This document shows, one piece after another, positions 48,035 to 59,438 of a stretch of DNA of 64,000 nucleotides. Source of the stretch: Carya illinoinensis (Eukaryota > Streptophyta > Magnoliopsida > Fagales > Juglandaceae); NCBI RefSeq assembly GCF_018687715.1, contig NC_056752.1, positions 41,886,501-41,950,500 on the forward strand, written 5' to 3'. Both the position numbers and the translations under genes were made by a program. Within the stretch, counting starts at the first letter, position 1. Every line of letters starts with the position of its first letter. The notes beneath the pieces are model-generated. The model searched no databases. It worked only from the letters and a program-made list of their open reading frames with translations, and was not told the origin of the DNA.

Positions 48035-50245
48035 GGTCATGGTTAGCCCTGATAGCTCCATGACATTGATGTTGGCATGCCATGAGAGCCCCATGACACT
48101 GCTGTCATTGGCATGCTTTGACAGTCCTTTAACACTACTATTGGCATACCTTGACAACCCTATGATACCGTTGCTGACATGCCTTGACAGCCCTATGAGC
48201 CATGCCTTAACATGTCCTGACAACTCCATGGGCCATGCCCTGACACTATAGTTGACATCCTCTAACGCACCCAGCTGCAGCCCAGCAGCTCATCAGCATG
48301 CCCAGCAGCCCATCAGTACGCTCAAAGGCATGTCATGGCACGCCCATAACAGCCCCACAAACATGTAATGGAAGCCTCGCCCGTGCTTAGCTGTTTATAG
48401 TCATGTTGGATGGATGAATTAAGGGTTACCTTGGGACAATACCAGGATCCGAATTGGTTGGAGTATGAAAATCAAGACTAATTCAAGTTAGCACTCAATT
48501 CTCGGCAACAAGTGTTTAAACTTTTATTAAAAAATAGCATAATGAAAATACAATGCAAAACTGAAATAAATAGTTGGCTAGCCCTCCTCCAATCTAGATT
48601 TTAATCCAAAATAATTCAAACTCCTAAATCTAAGGGAAACAATCCTTAAAATTAATGAAATAAATCTACTAATTAATAAATTGGTAAAATCCTTAATTTT
48701 TAGAAACAACAACTCGGTCACTTCCTCCAATCTGCCTCATCCTTAAAATTAAAGGATTTGTCTCATCCCATACAATCAAGAGATTTGACTCATCCTCTAA
48801 AATCAAGAAATTTGCCAACAAGCCTCGTCTCTAAAATCAAGAGATTTGTTAACAACTCGATTAACCTCTAAGTGGCAAGTGGTTGGTCCTTCTTGCATCT
48901 CCATCAACATGCCATGGCACGCACTTGCTAGCACCACCAGCATGCCATGACTCCCGCCATGGTATGCCCATGATAGCCCAACAGACATGTCATGGCCCCC
49001 GCCATGGCACGGACTTGACAGCACCATTGGCATGCCATGGCACACCTGTGTCAGCCCTACAGACATGTTGCAGGCATTTCATGCAAGACACCCCAGCAGG
49101 CATGCCATGGTACACTCATGTCAACCGCATAGACATGCCACAGGTATGTCATGGCTCCTACCACGGCACGCCTAGGACATCCCAGTAGCATGCCATGGCA
49201 CGCCCATGTCAACCACACAGACATGCTGCGCCCAAAACATCCCAGCAAGCATGCCATGGCATGCCCTTGATGCCCATGACTGTGCGCATCCCGACACCAA
49301 GGCCACCTGCCTGGGCCATGTGCATAGCATCAACACCTAGGCCACCTGCCTGGGCCATGCACATAGTAGCAGCATGCCCAGTGGCATGCCCAGGCCACTA
49401 GTGAGGCTAGTGACATGCCTCAGCTTGCACCAGCAACACTTGGCCTGGCCATCAGCACGCCAAGGTCATGTCAGGACATGCTCCAGCATGCACAACAACA
49501 ACCTAGTGAGGTTAGTGGCATGCCTGTTGCGTAAAACCAACCACTTACCACTTAGATGTTGACCGAGTTTGTTGGTAAATCCCTTGATTTTAGGGGATGA
49601 GGCGATTTAGAGAAAGTTTGACAAGTTTGTTGGCAAATTCCTTGATTTTAGGGATGAGGAGGGTTGAAGGAAGTGATCGAGTTGTTGCTTCTAAAAATTA
49701 GAGATTTTACCAATTTGTTAATTAGTAGATTTATTTCATTAATTTTAGGGATTATTCCCTTAGATTTAGAAGTTTAAATTATTTTGAATTGAGATCTAGA
49801 TTGGGGGCTAGCCAAACCCTAACTCTATTTATTTAGATTTTGCATTGTATTTTCATTATGCTATTTTTTTTAAATGAAAGTTTAATCTCTTATTTTCGAG
49901 AATTGAGTGCTAGCTCGAATTAGTCTTGATTTTCATATTCCAACCAATTCGGATCTTATTGTTACCTCGAGATACCCTTGATTCATCCAACCAATACGAT
50001 TGTAAATACCTAAGCGCTAGTAAAGCTTCCATCATTGGGCCATGACACACCAGTAGGCACGTCTTAGCAAGCCAACGCCTAGACCACCTACTTGGGCCAT
50101 GCGAGCCATGTCAGGCAGCACCAATGGGTAGCCCAACGCCCAGGTCCATGCTTAGGCCATGACAACCGCACGTACAACTTGCCCATGGCCCATGCCATGG
50201 GCCAACCTAAGCCATCAAAGGCCAATGCTGTGAGCCCCCATGGGC
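48035..50245. repeat. CATG-rich degenerate repeat blocks
   Basis: Three blocks (48035-48365, 48895-49530, 50030-50245) are saturated with CATG inside palindromic hexamers (GCATGC, CCATGG, ACATGT) in phrases such as GCATGCCATGGCACGCCCATG and ACAGACATG. Units of about 35-75 bp are diverged and not in strict register. They translate on both strands into Cys/His/Met-rich frames that are not genes. Confidence 0.75.
48368..50033. repeat. Large inverted repeat, arms about 0.5 kb, spacer about 0.64 kb
   Basis: The left arm (about 48368-48890) is the diverged reverse complement of the right arm (about 49530-50033). Matching landmarks are GATCCGAATTGGTTGGAGTATG in the left arm, which faces CATATTCCAACCAATTCGGATC in the right; AAAATCAAGACTAATTC faces GAATTAGTCTTGATTTT; and AAGTGGCAAGTGGTTGG faces CCAACCACTTACCACTT. 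The arms carry indels and substitutions (roughly 80-85% by eye). Confidence 0.88.
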
Positions 50246-51775
50246 CCCACACCTATTTTCTTTGTTTATTTAATTATTTTAGTCATTTTATTATTTATGG
50301 AACCTATTAGGATTTCCATCTAGGTAAGTCTATAAATAGGACCATTAAGTAGATCTTTTGGCAAATTCCCTAGAGGATGAATTATTGTTATTGAGATCCC
50401 TTTTGGTACTTGGCATTTGGGCTACTTGGGTGCAATTCGTAAATCGCAAGGAGATAATCATCATCTTGCATTTCGTGAATAGGTAATGATTCATTTATCT
50501 TTTTCATCATTGTGCAATTCGTGAATCGGTGGTGAATTATTTATCAATCTTATGAGTATTTTCCTTTTACCATTCAATTACCTATCTTTGTTCTTATTTT
50601 TTTCCTAATTTGTTCATCTACATTTTCTTGTGTATCAAACATATTCTAAGTCTTATTCTTACTATTTTTTGATTTCTCAAAATATCCATATGTACCAAAA
50701 AAAAGTCTTCATCTTTCCTTGGTTGAGTTCATTTATCCTTTGTTCATATATTTTCTTACTTGATATTTATATATTTTCTCTTTGATACCATAACATCTTA
50801 CATAATCTTCCATACCAATTACCATTCACGCCTAGCCAATTCCATTCCATAATTCCTTAGTTCTTCATTTATATAACATCCTAGATCAACCATTCCGAAG
50901 AGATCTAGCTGTTCTACTCATTCCTACATCCTTTCCATACACTTTCTCACCTCACAAACACATATTACACCCATCATAACCCAAATCTATATTTTCTATA
51001 TTCTTCAAACACATCATTCTTAGATCTACCATTCCTAAGAAATCTAGCCAAATTACCCTTTACCATATACTTTCCATACACTTTCTTACCTACCAAACAC
51101 TTCTTAAGCCTCTATAGATCCAAATCTCATCATAGATCTATTCTACAAAGCCATAAAATCCTAGATCTATTCTTCCAACAATCCTAGCCATAAACCCTAA
51201 TTCCCTTAAGGATTTCCTATATTTTAGGAAACCCTAACCCTAGCTTCCACCAATTCCTAAATCTTAGAAGTTCTTCTAAAACCCACTTAAACCCTAGAAC
51301 CCCTACCTCTACATACCCTAGCTGAATTCCCTTGAACCCTAAAATACTTCCTACACTTTTAGATCTCATCCTACACATTACAAACTCTAAGATCATTTCC
51401 ATCCTTGACCTAACCAAAACCCTAGTTTTATTAAAACACTTCCTCCAAAATTCGTAGCCCTATCTATCCACCATTCAAACCCTAACCTCACTTCATCATA
51501 CCAACCCTAATCATCACCCAAGTGGTGCCAACACCAAGGGTCATCATCAAGCCATCCTACATTGCATCAAACACACAAATTCATCACCTAGATTACCCGA
51601 ACTTATTATCATCATCAAATCCCTCACTAAACACCATACGTTCATTAACAAAAGAACCCTTCATTGCCATAATTTGTTCAAGTCCAAGCAAGACAACAAG
51701 GAAAATTCAATCATCACAAGGCGAAGTGAGATCAAAAAATCATAGTGTTTAAGGACTTGATCGAGGTCCCTAACA

Positions 51776-51955
51776 GGGAGCTACTGCTCGCATTTTTTTT
51801 TTTTTTGTACTTCGTGATTAAAAAAGTGTTTAATGATGTTGTGAACTTTTTTTAAAAGAAATCATTAAAAGTGTTAAAAAAAATCTATATAAAAAATAAA
51901 AAATAGAGCACACTAACATGACTAATGGTAACTCCCAGCAGGAGTTAAGAACGGT
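51776..51955. mobile_element. Small MITE, copy B (same family as 2978-3139)
   Basis: The ends GGGAGCTACTGCTCGC and ACTCCCAGCAGGAGTT bracket T-rich DNA with ACTTCGTGATTAAAAAAGTG and GATGTTGTGA, shared with copy A in reverse orientation. It abuts the putative LTR end at 51775. Confidence 0.55.
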
Positions 51956-52540
51956 GGTTGTAGTGCCACCCAACAATTTATACATTCTTATAACATCTCT
52001 AATCACCTTAAAGGAAAGGTTTGAACTTTAAAGCCTACCGCTCATTGCATAGCCGTTTATAAAGAAACCTTCACCTCGTTATCTACAACTTACTCTGCTG
52101 CTTCCTATATTTCCTTACCTCTAATTCCTAAACGTCTGCCATACAAACAAGAAATAAAAAAAGATATCTGACTACTTCAGGGCCTATCTTAATCTGGTTC
52201 TCCTTCTACTTACACAAGATTTGGTGGAGAAAACATTGAGGACAATGGATGTTGTTCATTTCTCGTTCGGGATCTTTGGAAATGCTACTGCTCTGGTCCT
52301 CTTCTTGTCCCTAGCAGATTACATTCAAGAGGTTCATACAAAACATGTCCACAGAGCAGCACTAAAAAAGAAAAAAAACTTTATAGCCATAACCCACATT
52401 GAGTTTGTCAACATACATTCATTAATACGCTTTCCATTAACATTATGACAAAGATACTCTATAATTATTTGTCCTAAACCTTTCCTGCAACAAAATATAA
52501 AAGATATTACAATTCTTATTACAAAAGTCTTACAAAGAAA
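51956..52540. other. Intergenic DNA
   Basis: Nothing recognisable. A short frame at 52221-52448 begins with a hydrophobic stretch (VVHFSFGIFGNATALVLFLS, then LAD). That resembles the first membrane segment of a SWEET sugar transporter (family start FGIFGNATALFLFLAP), so it could be an isolated first-exon fragment of such a gene; no other SWEET exon was found. Confidence 0.35.
52221..52335 (+). pseudogene. Possible SWEET sugar-transporter first-exon fragment
   Basis: The frame reads MDVVHFSFGIFGNATALVLF then LSLAD. SWEET proteins start with a short N-terminus and a first helix with the phrase FGxxGNxxALxLFLSP followed by FxxI. Here LSLADYI replaces the usual LSP-TF(xx)I. No downstream exons with the second MtN3 repeat motifs were seen before the hAT-like element, so it is likely a relic or truncated copy. 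Confidence 0.5.
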
Positions 52541-54947
52541 GTTGATAGTAGGGGTGTTCAACCGGGTTTCGGACCGGGTATCCGGGTATACCCGGACCGG
52601 AATTCGGATTCAAAATCCGGACCGGGTTCCGGCCCAATCATATCCGGGTTATTACCCAGTCCGAAACCCGGATTAATCCGGATTTTTACAACCCGAAAAT
52701 CCGGGTTCCGGATCAAAACCGGGTTTTTTTTTTAAATAAATACTGTAGCCTTTCTGTTACTATTTTTTTTTTTGTTGAAAATATGTTAAACAAAAATCCA
52801 ATATTTATTGCAATTTTTTCAAGAAATATTGTTGAAATGCAAAATTGTTTTGTTATATAAAAGCTTATAATTTTTATATCGTTGTCCATGATGATAAAAA
52901 TATAAACTAATTATATAATTAACACATACATATAAGCTATCACTAGAAACAACATTAACCTAAAAAGAAAAAAAAATCTTGATCATCTCTAGCACTACTC
53001 TCTCCAGTAAGACCAGAAAACAGAAGGCTTGAATGCGCTTGCATTGTCGTTAAACGAAGTATTGGTTCAGCTTTAGAACTAATCATAGAATCAGCAGATG
53101 TTGCATTGCTGCATGCTGGTTGCATTGCATTAGCTAGTCCAACTGAGAAACCCTGGAGAAGAACATTTAGATTTGAAATGTATATCAAGTCAAATAGTCA
53201 TGCCCATCATATAAAATTCATGCACCTTACAGTAAAATATCCAAAAATCATGCCTTTAAGCAAATAAATATAAGAATCCCTTCTTGAAGGAAAAAATATC
53301 GTCAATAAAAACTACCTTGTCAAGTTAAAAACTAAAACTGCATTGATCAAATAAAATTTTAATCAACAAGCAATACTTACTGGACATGGACAGACTTTGA
53401 GACACAACAGGCAAAGCACCAATAAGTATTACGCAGGAAGCCTACATTTCAACACCTTCAACACCTTCAAGATCTAAAGCCCAAAATAGGGTCTCGAGTC
53501 ATCACAACCATGAAAAATGGGAAGGCATGGGCACCGCACAATTGATCTTGTAATAAAAAAGCGACTAGAAAAGACAATTTTATGAAACAAAAAGGAGAAT
53601 TGGAACCTGCAGTTCATGATCTTAGTATTTACTACCACAGAATGAAAAACCACAAAATGAAAAATGCAAAGAGAGATCATTTACAAAATGAAAAATGTCA
53701 AGATAATTAAAAGTCAGTCCAATGTGTATTTTCTTTTAAAACACATTCATTTTGATGTTCATTTGTTAGTCAACATCGAGAATAATAAGGTCTGATCTCT
53801 GGGGATCTAAACTACTTAGCAGTACCCCATTTTCTATCTCTTTGTGGGTATGCCAGAGAAAGGGTGCTGAGAGAGATGAGATCAAAGACCCACAACTGAT
53901 TGTAGACGCAAAGTTAAAACTCATTATTCTTAGCATCTCAGCTAGCAAAGCTTATGATTCTGTCTCCTATAGCCAACACACGCTTCATCATAGCCGTTGA
54001 GGGCGAAGTCAGACAAATAAAATGAGCAAACTTTTGCAAACTGCCTCAAAGCAACCATCATCATCCATTTAAAGGCTGAAAAATCCCATTTGACAAATCA
54101 CTAGATCTACCAGATCTATCCAAGCACAAAGAGACCCAGTTCACCCATTTGAGTCTATATTCTATATTATTTACATGCGTACCATGATGCAGATAATAGG
54201 AGAAAAAGTCGAGTTCGTTAAAAAATTTGTATACAATTTTACTTCTCAAACATTCTAACATCCTCTTAAAAAAAAAACTCAAAATCACCAAAGACAGAAC
54301 AAAAAAATAGAGAAAAAAAAATACCCACAGATGAAAAAAAAAATTGTTAGATCTCACCGATAGCCACCGGCATCCACTGATTTGGGACCCTCTGCAAATC
54401 TGGAAAAAGAAAAAAAAACAAAACAAAAAGAAGAACATGGTCATAGATGTTTCTAGAAACAAAAAGAAGTAGAAGATGATGGAGCAAAAATCTAACCTTG
54501 GGTTGTAGAAGTCGACGACGGAGCAAACGAGTAGAAGATGATGGCCGCGAGTAACAGATCTTCGATCAGCAGAGGACGAGTGTCAGTTCTGTCGTCTATA
54601 AAATAAACTTTGCAAACAGAGAGAAAGAGAGGGAGAGGAGGGACGTCTTGGGGAGAAATCTCGAAAGGGGGGGTGGGGAGCGGCTACTCGAGAAGCAGAA
54701 ACTAGAAAGCAGTAGAAACCCTACCGACGCACCGGTAACTTTTCATTTTATAAACCCGGGTACCGGGTTTTAAATCCGGGTTCCGGGTTTATAATCCGGT
54801 ACCCGATCTGGATTCATCCGGTTTTCTAATATACGGGTTCCGGACCGGATTTGACCCGGTCCGATAACCGGAACCGCAAATCCGGTTATCCGGATTCCGG
54901 ACCGGGCTGGATTTTATCCGGCCCGTATGAACAGCCCTAGTTGATAG
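52541..54947. mobile_element. hAT-like transposon, 2391 bp, with 8-bp target duplication
   Basis: The body is 52549-54939. The left end TAGGGGTGTTCAACCGGG and the right end in reverse TAGGGCTGTTCATACGGG are inverted. GTTGATAG is an exact duplication at 52541-52548 and 54940-54947. Both subterminal 200-bp zones are packed with CCGG(G/A)T words, including runs of CCGGGT/ATCCGG, likely transposase binding repeats. No transposase frame is recognised; the frames inside (52955-53188, 54061-54462) are unassigned. Confidence 0.9.
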
Positions 54948-55047
54948 TTCATGTGATTCATGTCTCCTTCTAAATTTTATGCATTTTTTTGGTTAAATGG
55001 CTGCCTCATCCTGCTGATAAGCTAAAACTAAATTTGGACAGGGCCTC

Positions 55048-57422
55048 AAAAGTAGAGCTGTTCATCCAGGTCGTTCATCTGGGCCGGATTGGTATAACCG
55101 AATTCCGATTCAGGTTTTCAGCCTGGGTCAAACCTGAATTTGGCTAGATGTGGAGGGTTGATTAGGCTTCGTGATTGCTCCTTTGCTCCTTTCTTTTCAT
55201 AATTTTTCAGTTTTCTTGAGCTTCGCCTAATCCGGGTATAACTGAGGGGTATTCAACTGGGTTTCGGACCGGGTATCTAGGTATATCTTGGCCGAAACCG
55301 GGGTTCAAAATCGGGACCGGGTTCCAGCCCAGTTATACTTGGGTTATGATCCAATCCAAAATCCGGATTAACCCGAATTTATACAACCTGGAAATCCGGG
55401 TTTCGGATAAAAACCGGTTTTTTTTTTTTTTTTACTGAAATCATTCTGTTCTTAATTTTTTTATGTTGAAAAAATGTTTATAAAAAATCCAATATTTATT
55501 GCAATTTTTTTCAAGAAATATTGTTGAAATGAAAAATTTTTTTGTTATATAAAAGCTTATATTTTTTATATCATTGTCCATGATGATAAAAATATCAACT
55601 AATTATAATTAATACATACATATAAGTTAACGCTATAACCAACTAAATATTCATATATGCATATATGCATGCATCATAATGCAATCCACTCTATATTCCA
55701 TTATTTGCTATTTATACATGACAAAATATAAAATTACAATATATAAATTATAAAATCAAATGCATTTCCATCAATGATTTAATCTCCACACCAAATAGCA
55801 ACTTCAAGTGATTGAGCCAAAAGAGATCCTGCAAAAAACAAAAACTTAAAGAGTAAATCTATGGGTAGACTAAGATATGGTTGGCTGAACAAGCATAATT
55901 TATGAGTGAAATAAAACAAAGTTAGCTTCTTTCTTTTGCCATCCATCTAATCCTCTAACATGCTCTTGTAATGAAGAAAGTTATCGCCTGGACTTTAGAT
56001 TCTTTGATAGATGACATCCAAGTAGAAAGAATCAACCAAATTAAGATCATCTTCATGCCAAAAAATCTTTTTTTTTTTTTGTTAAGGTACCGGGGGTGAT
56101 TTTAGACTACCAAGTTTGATTGATTGTGGCAGGTTTGTTGCCCTACTTCATTCCAAGTTTTTTTTTTTTTTTTTATCTCATTAAGCTACCTCTTACACAA
56201 AAACCAACCCTTTGAATCTGAATAGAAAACATAACAAGTCACCATTTGAATCTGAATAGAAAACATAATAAGTCACACAAAAACCAATTCCAGAAAATGC
56301 AATTTTCACAATAAAGTTTCCTTGTTAGAAATTCAGCTATGGGACAATTCACTTTGATCGATTCACAGATTTCATTCTAAGTCTACAAAATCCCTATATC
56401 TTGAAAGCCCGAAGACTAAATGTCAAAACATCAAGATATGAAATGTTAGAAGGTTGTAAGCCTTTAACATTAATATATAGAATATATTATAAGTGCATAA
56501 AAATAAATCTAAATATTCTTGTATTAGTTGAAATGCAACTCTGTTTGATATGACACTCACGAGGAATGAAGTTTTTGTATGTAAAGCCAAAGCAAAGTGA
56601 TTAACTTTGATTTGATGGAGATGGGCATCATGATCATCAAAAGCATGAACAAGCAAGGCAGGTCACATGAAAAAGAGCCAAATAATGAAACATTTACAAG
56701 GCACTGAGGTAGCGCAATTAGGAGACACTGAGAGCAAATTGCATGATTAGTTACTATTGGACAAACATCAATTTCTCAGGGTTAGGGTTGCAGATGGTAT
56801 GGATCATATCTAAACATTTATGTTGTCTTTATATACCTTCAAAGATTGCAGAAATTTCCATGCAAAGATTGCAGAAATTGTTTCCATTCATAAGGCAATC
56901 TGTCACCTTAAACAAGTACATATTTTTTTTAAAACACCAATTTTGCCCAAACTCAATATACGATATATTCTAAATCAAAATCAACAAACAGAGAACAAAA
57001 GAAATAGATAGAGGAAAACATACCCAAAGACGAAGACGACGGCACGAGAATCTAAACCATAAACTGACTAAATGAGTTATTCCTAGATCTGGGCAGAATA
57101 GAGGAAAACGACCTATGTTAAAGGGGAAAAAAAAATAGATTGCAGATCTGCGAGAGAAAACGAGAGAGAAAGATTGGGGGACTGACCTGTTGGGAGTCTT
57201 GGGCGATTGAAATCGCATCGATTGGTTGAGCTGGCACACGTGCGTCTAGAGAGATATGGCAGCAAGCGGAGAGAGATCGAGAGATATGGCTTTGTTTTTA
57301 TTATCTAATTTTCTCGCACTTTCTCGAGGAGTTTCTCTGGCTTTCTCTCCAAGACCAGGTGGGGTGGGGGGAAGAGGGTGTCTGCCTGTCACCACGACTG
57401 CAGCGGCTATGGTTTCGTATTT

Positions 57423-57460
<38 letters not shown>

Positions 57461-57735
57461 AGATGCGAGACTAAATCGGGCGGGGCGGGGAGGGGAAGGA
57501 CCGAAGGAAACTAGGGTTTTATTTTTATTTTTTTTCTTTATATTCAAACCCGGTTAACCGGATTAGGAATATGGAACATGGATTTTCCACCCGAATCCAG
57601 ACCAGATAAATCCGGTTTTAATGATGTGGGTTCCAATCCAGATTTACTCTGCGCCGAAACCTGGAACCGAAATCTGGTTATGCGGATTCTGGACCGGGCC
57701 GGACAAAAATCCAGCCCGGATGAACAGTCTTAAAC
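55048..57735. mobile_element. Older copy of the 52549 hAT-like family plus an extra terminal fragment
   Basis: The segment starting at about 55243 (GGGGTATTCAACTGGGTTTCGG) and ending at about 57735 (CCAGCCCGGATGAACAGTC) repeats the layout of 52549-54939. Shared interior wording includes AAATCCAATATTTATTGCAA and TATATAAAAGCTTATA. The extra piece 55048-55240 begins AGAGCTGTTCATCC, resembling an inverted end of the same family. The copy is diverged and no exact duplication was found. A (GA)n run is at 57430-57458. Confidence 0.72.
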
Positions 57736-58634
57736 TTCAGTTCAAATGTTTTTGCCGAGATCTTTACTCTAAAACATGGATTACAGTTTTGCTATGAATT
57801 AAAATCTTCAAGATTTGATGATTGAAACATATTCTTTATTGGTGGTGAATTGGACTCAAAAGTCTCTACAGCCTCCTTGGAAGTATTATAGCCCAAGGGA
57901 AGATGTTTGAACTTTTAACCCTGTTCTCGTTTATCCATTGCAATATTTCGCTTGCTTTGAGGGGTTGCAGGGCATTACTCTTCTCTCTCTTCTATTGATC
58001 AATTACCTTCTCATTTGTTTGGGCATTTTATATTGGTCTGTATCTGATCATTTAGGTAATTGTATTGTTTTTTTCAATGTTGTATCAGTCAAAGCTCTTT
58101 CTATTTTTCTTGGTAAAATGGTATTCTTTCGTTACAAGCTAAGGTTTTAATAGTTTTTTTTTTTTTTAAGTTTTGATTTGTAACACTTCGTAAAATGGCA
58201 TATAATAAAATTTATCATGCCTGTAACGTTACTCAATTTTACCCCTATTTCTACTTCTTCACAAATCTTTTCTTGATAAACGGCTCATCGTTTTGATACG
58301 CACACTCCACATAATGTGTGCTTTGCTGATGTGGCAAATTAGGGCAGATCATTTGAGGACGCTACTTATAATCACACACTACTAATTTTATATATTTTAA
58401 AATTATTTTTTTATTTTATTTTTATTAAATTAATTGAGTTGTTTTAATTATCATCTATATATCACATATTTGTTATAAAAAATAAAAAAATAAAAATAAA
58501 TAAATATATTGTGTGAGTATGATAAATAGAATTATTCTTTTAATATAAAGTATTGTGACAATTTTATTAAATAAAAAATCTATTTATTGTCAATTTTTTT
58601 ATTGTCGATATTAAATAATAGATTTATAAATATA
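57736..58634. other. Intergenic AT-rich DNA
   Basis: No gene recognised. AT-rich low-complexity stretches (about 58380-58640). Confidence 0.4.
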
Positions 58635-59175
58635 TAATAGATTAGGGCTGTACACCGATGGGTTCGGCGTCGGTTTCGGTGCCGAACCGAGACATCACCG
58701 AACTCTCCAATGTCCCTCTTAAACCGGCCGAAATTGAGGGTGTGGGGAGAGAAAACCGATCATACCGGTCTCGATAAACGTCGGCGCGGTGGTCGGTTTA
58801 CGGTCGGCGTCTTCTGTGAATGAGGAGGAGCTGTGGAAGAAGAATGAAGACCGGTGCCGTTGTCTGCCATGGATGATGAACGAGTTGCAGAGAAGAAGAA
58901 CAGGTGCGGGGAAGAAGAAAAGGGGTTGGGGGGGTATGAACTCATTTTGAAACGGTGTCGTTTTATATTCATATATTTGAAAAAAAAAATAAACAGATCG
59001 GATCGGTCGGTTCAGCGGTTTCCCAGGGGGCCAAATCGGCGCCGAACCGCCGATATCGGTTTCTCTTCATTTTCTCTCGCCCGCCGACCGGTTTTTTGCC
59101 GGTTCCGTATTCCGACCGTCGGTCTGATCAATTCACGGCCGGTTTGGTCGATTCCTGTATAGCCCTATAATAGAT
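58635..59175. mobile_element. Short hAT-like element, 525 bp, with 8-bp target duplication
   Basis: The body is 58643-59167. TAGGGCTGTACACCGATGGG at the left and, in reverse, TAGGGCTATACAGGAATCG at the right are inverted ends. TAATAGAT is an exact duplication at 58635-58642 and 59168-59175. Subterminal zones repeat CGGTTT/CCGAAC/GGTCGG. No transposase. It ends about 265 bases upstream of the TSC10 start codon. Confidence 0.9.
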
Positions 59176-59438
59176 AGTTTTTAATTATTTAATATTATAT
59201 TATAAAATGATGAAGTGGTGATAAGAAAATGACGACGAGAGTAGTATTAATCAAAACAAAAATGCATCTTAAAATGCTAGAGGGAAAAAACTGAAATCCT
59301 AGTTTGCGGTATATTTTACTGTCAAACTCATGTCTCATGATATTTCCACAAGGAGAACATGAACGACAACAGCAGATAAAGTTCGAAGCCAAACACATCG
59401 CTTCCGTTTCTTTGGATTACTTTTTCGAAGCTCCATCA

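Larger units (their letters stand above)
47847..51775 (+). mobile_element. Putative long solo LTR (3.9 kb) with internal inverted duplication
   Basis: The left terminus TGTCAAGACCCC and right terminus GAGGTCCCTAACA are compatible LTR ends. The flanking pentamers GGTAG and GGGAG match 4 of 5. A TATA box (TCTATAAATAGG, about 50329-50340) with a downstream leader of about 1.4 kb looks like an LTR promoter and transcribed part. No gag-pol domain is inside. The CATG-rich blocks and the inverted repeat (48368-50033) lie upstream of the TATA box. The ends are inferred, so the exact nature is uncertain. Confidence 0.42.

Noticed and set aside
48803..49401. Cys/His/Met-rich frames on both strands
   Set aside because: They are translations of the CATG-rich repeat, open on both strands because of composition, with no conserved domain.
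57256..57474. 72-codon frame with MAASGERSRDMALFLLS start
   Set aside because: It lies inside an old hAT-like copy, ends in a GA microsatellite (RERERER) and matches no family.
59304..59438. Upstream in-frame Met extending TSC10 by 45 codons
   Set aside because: The extension is not hydrophobic or conserved in style; the Met at 59439 directly precedes the expected membrane segment and gives the family length.
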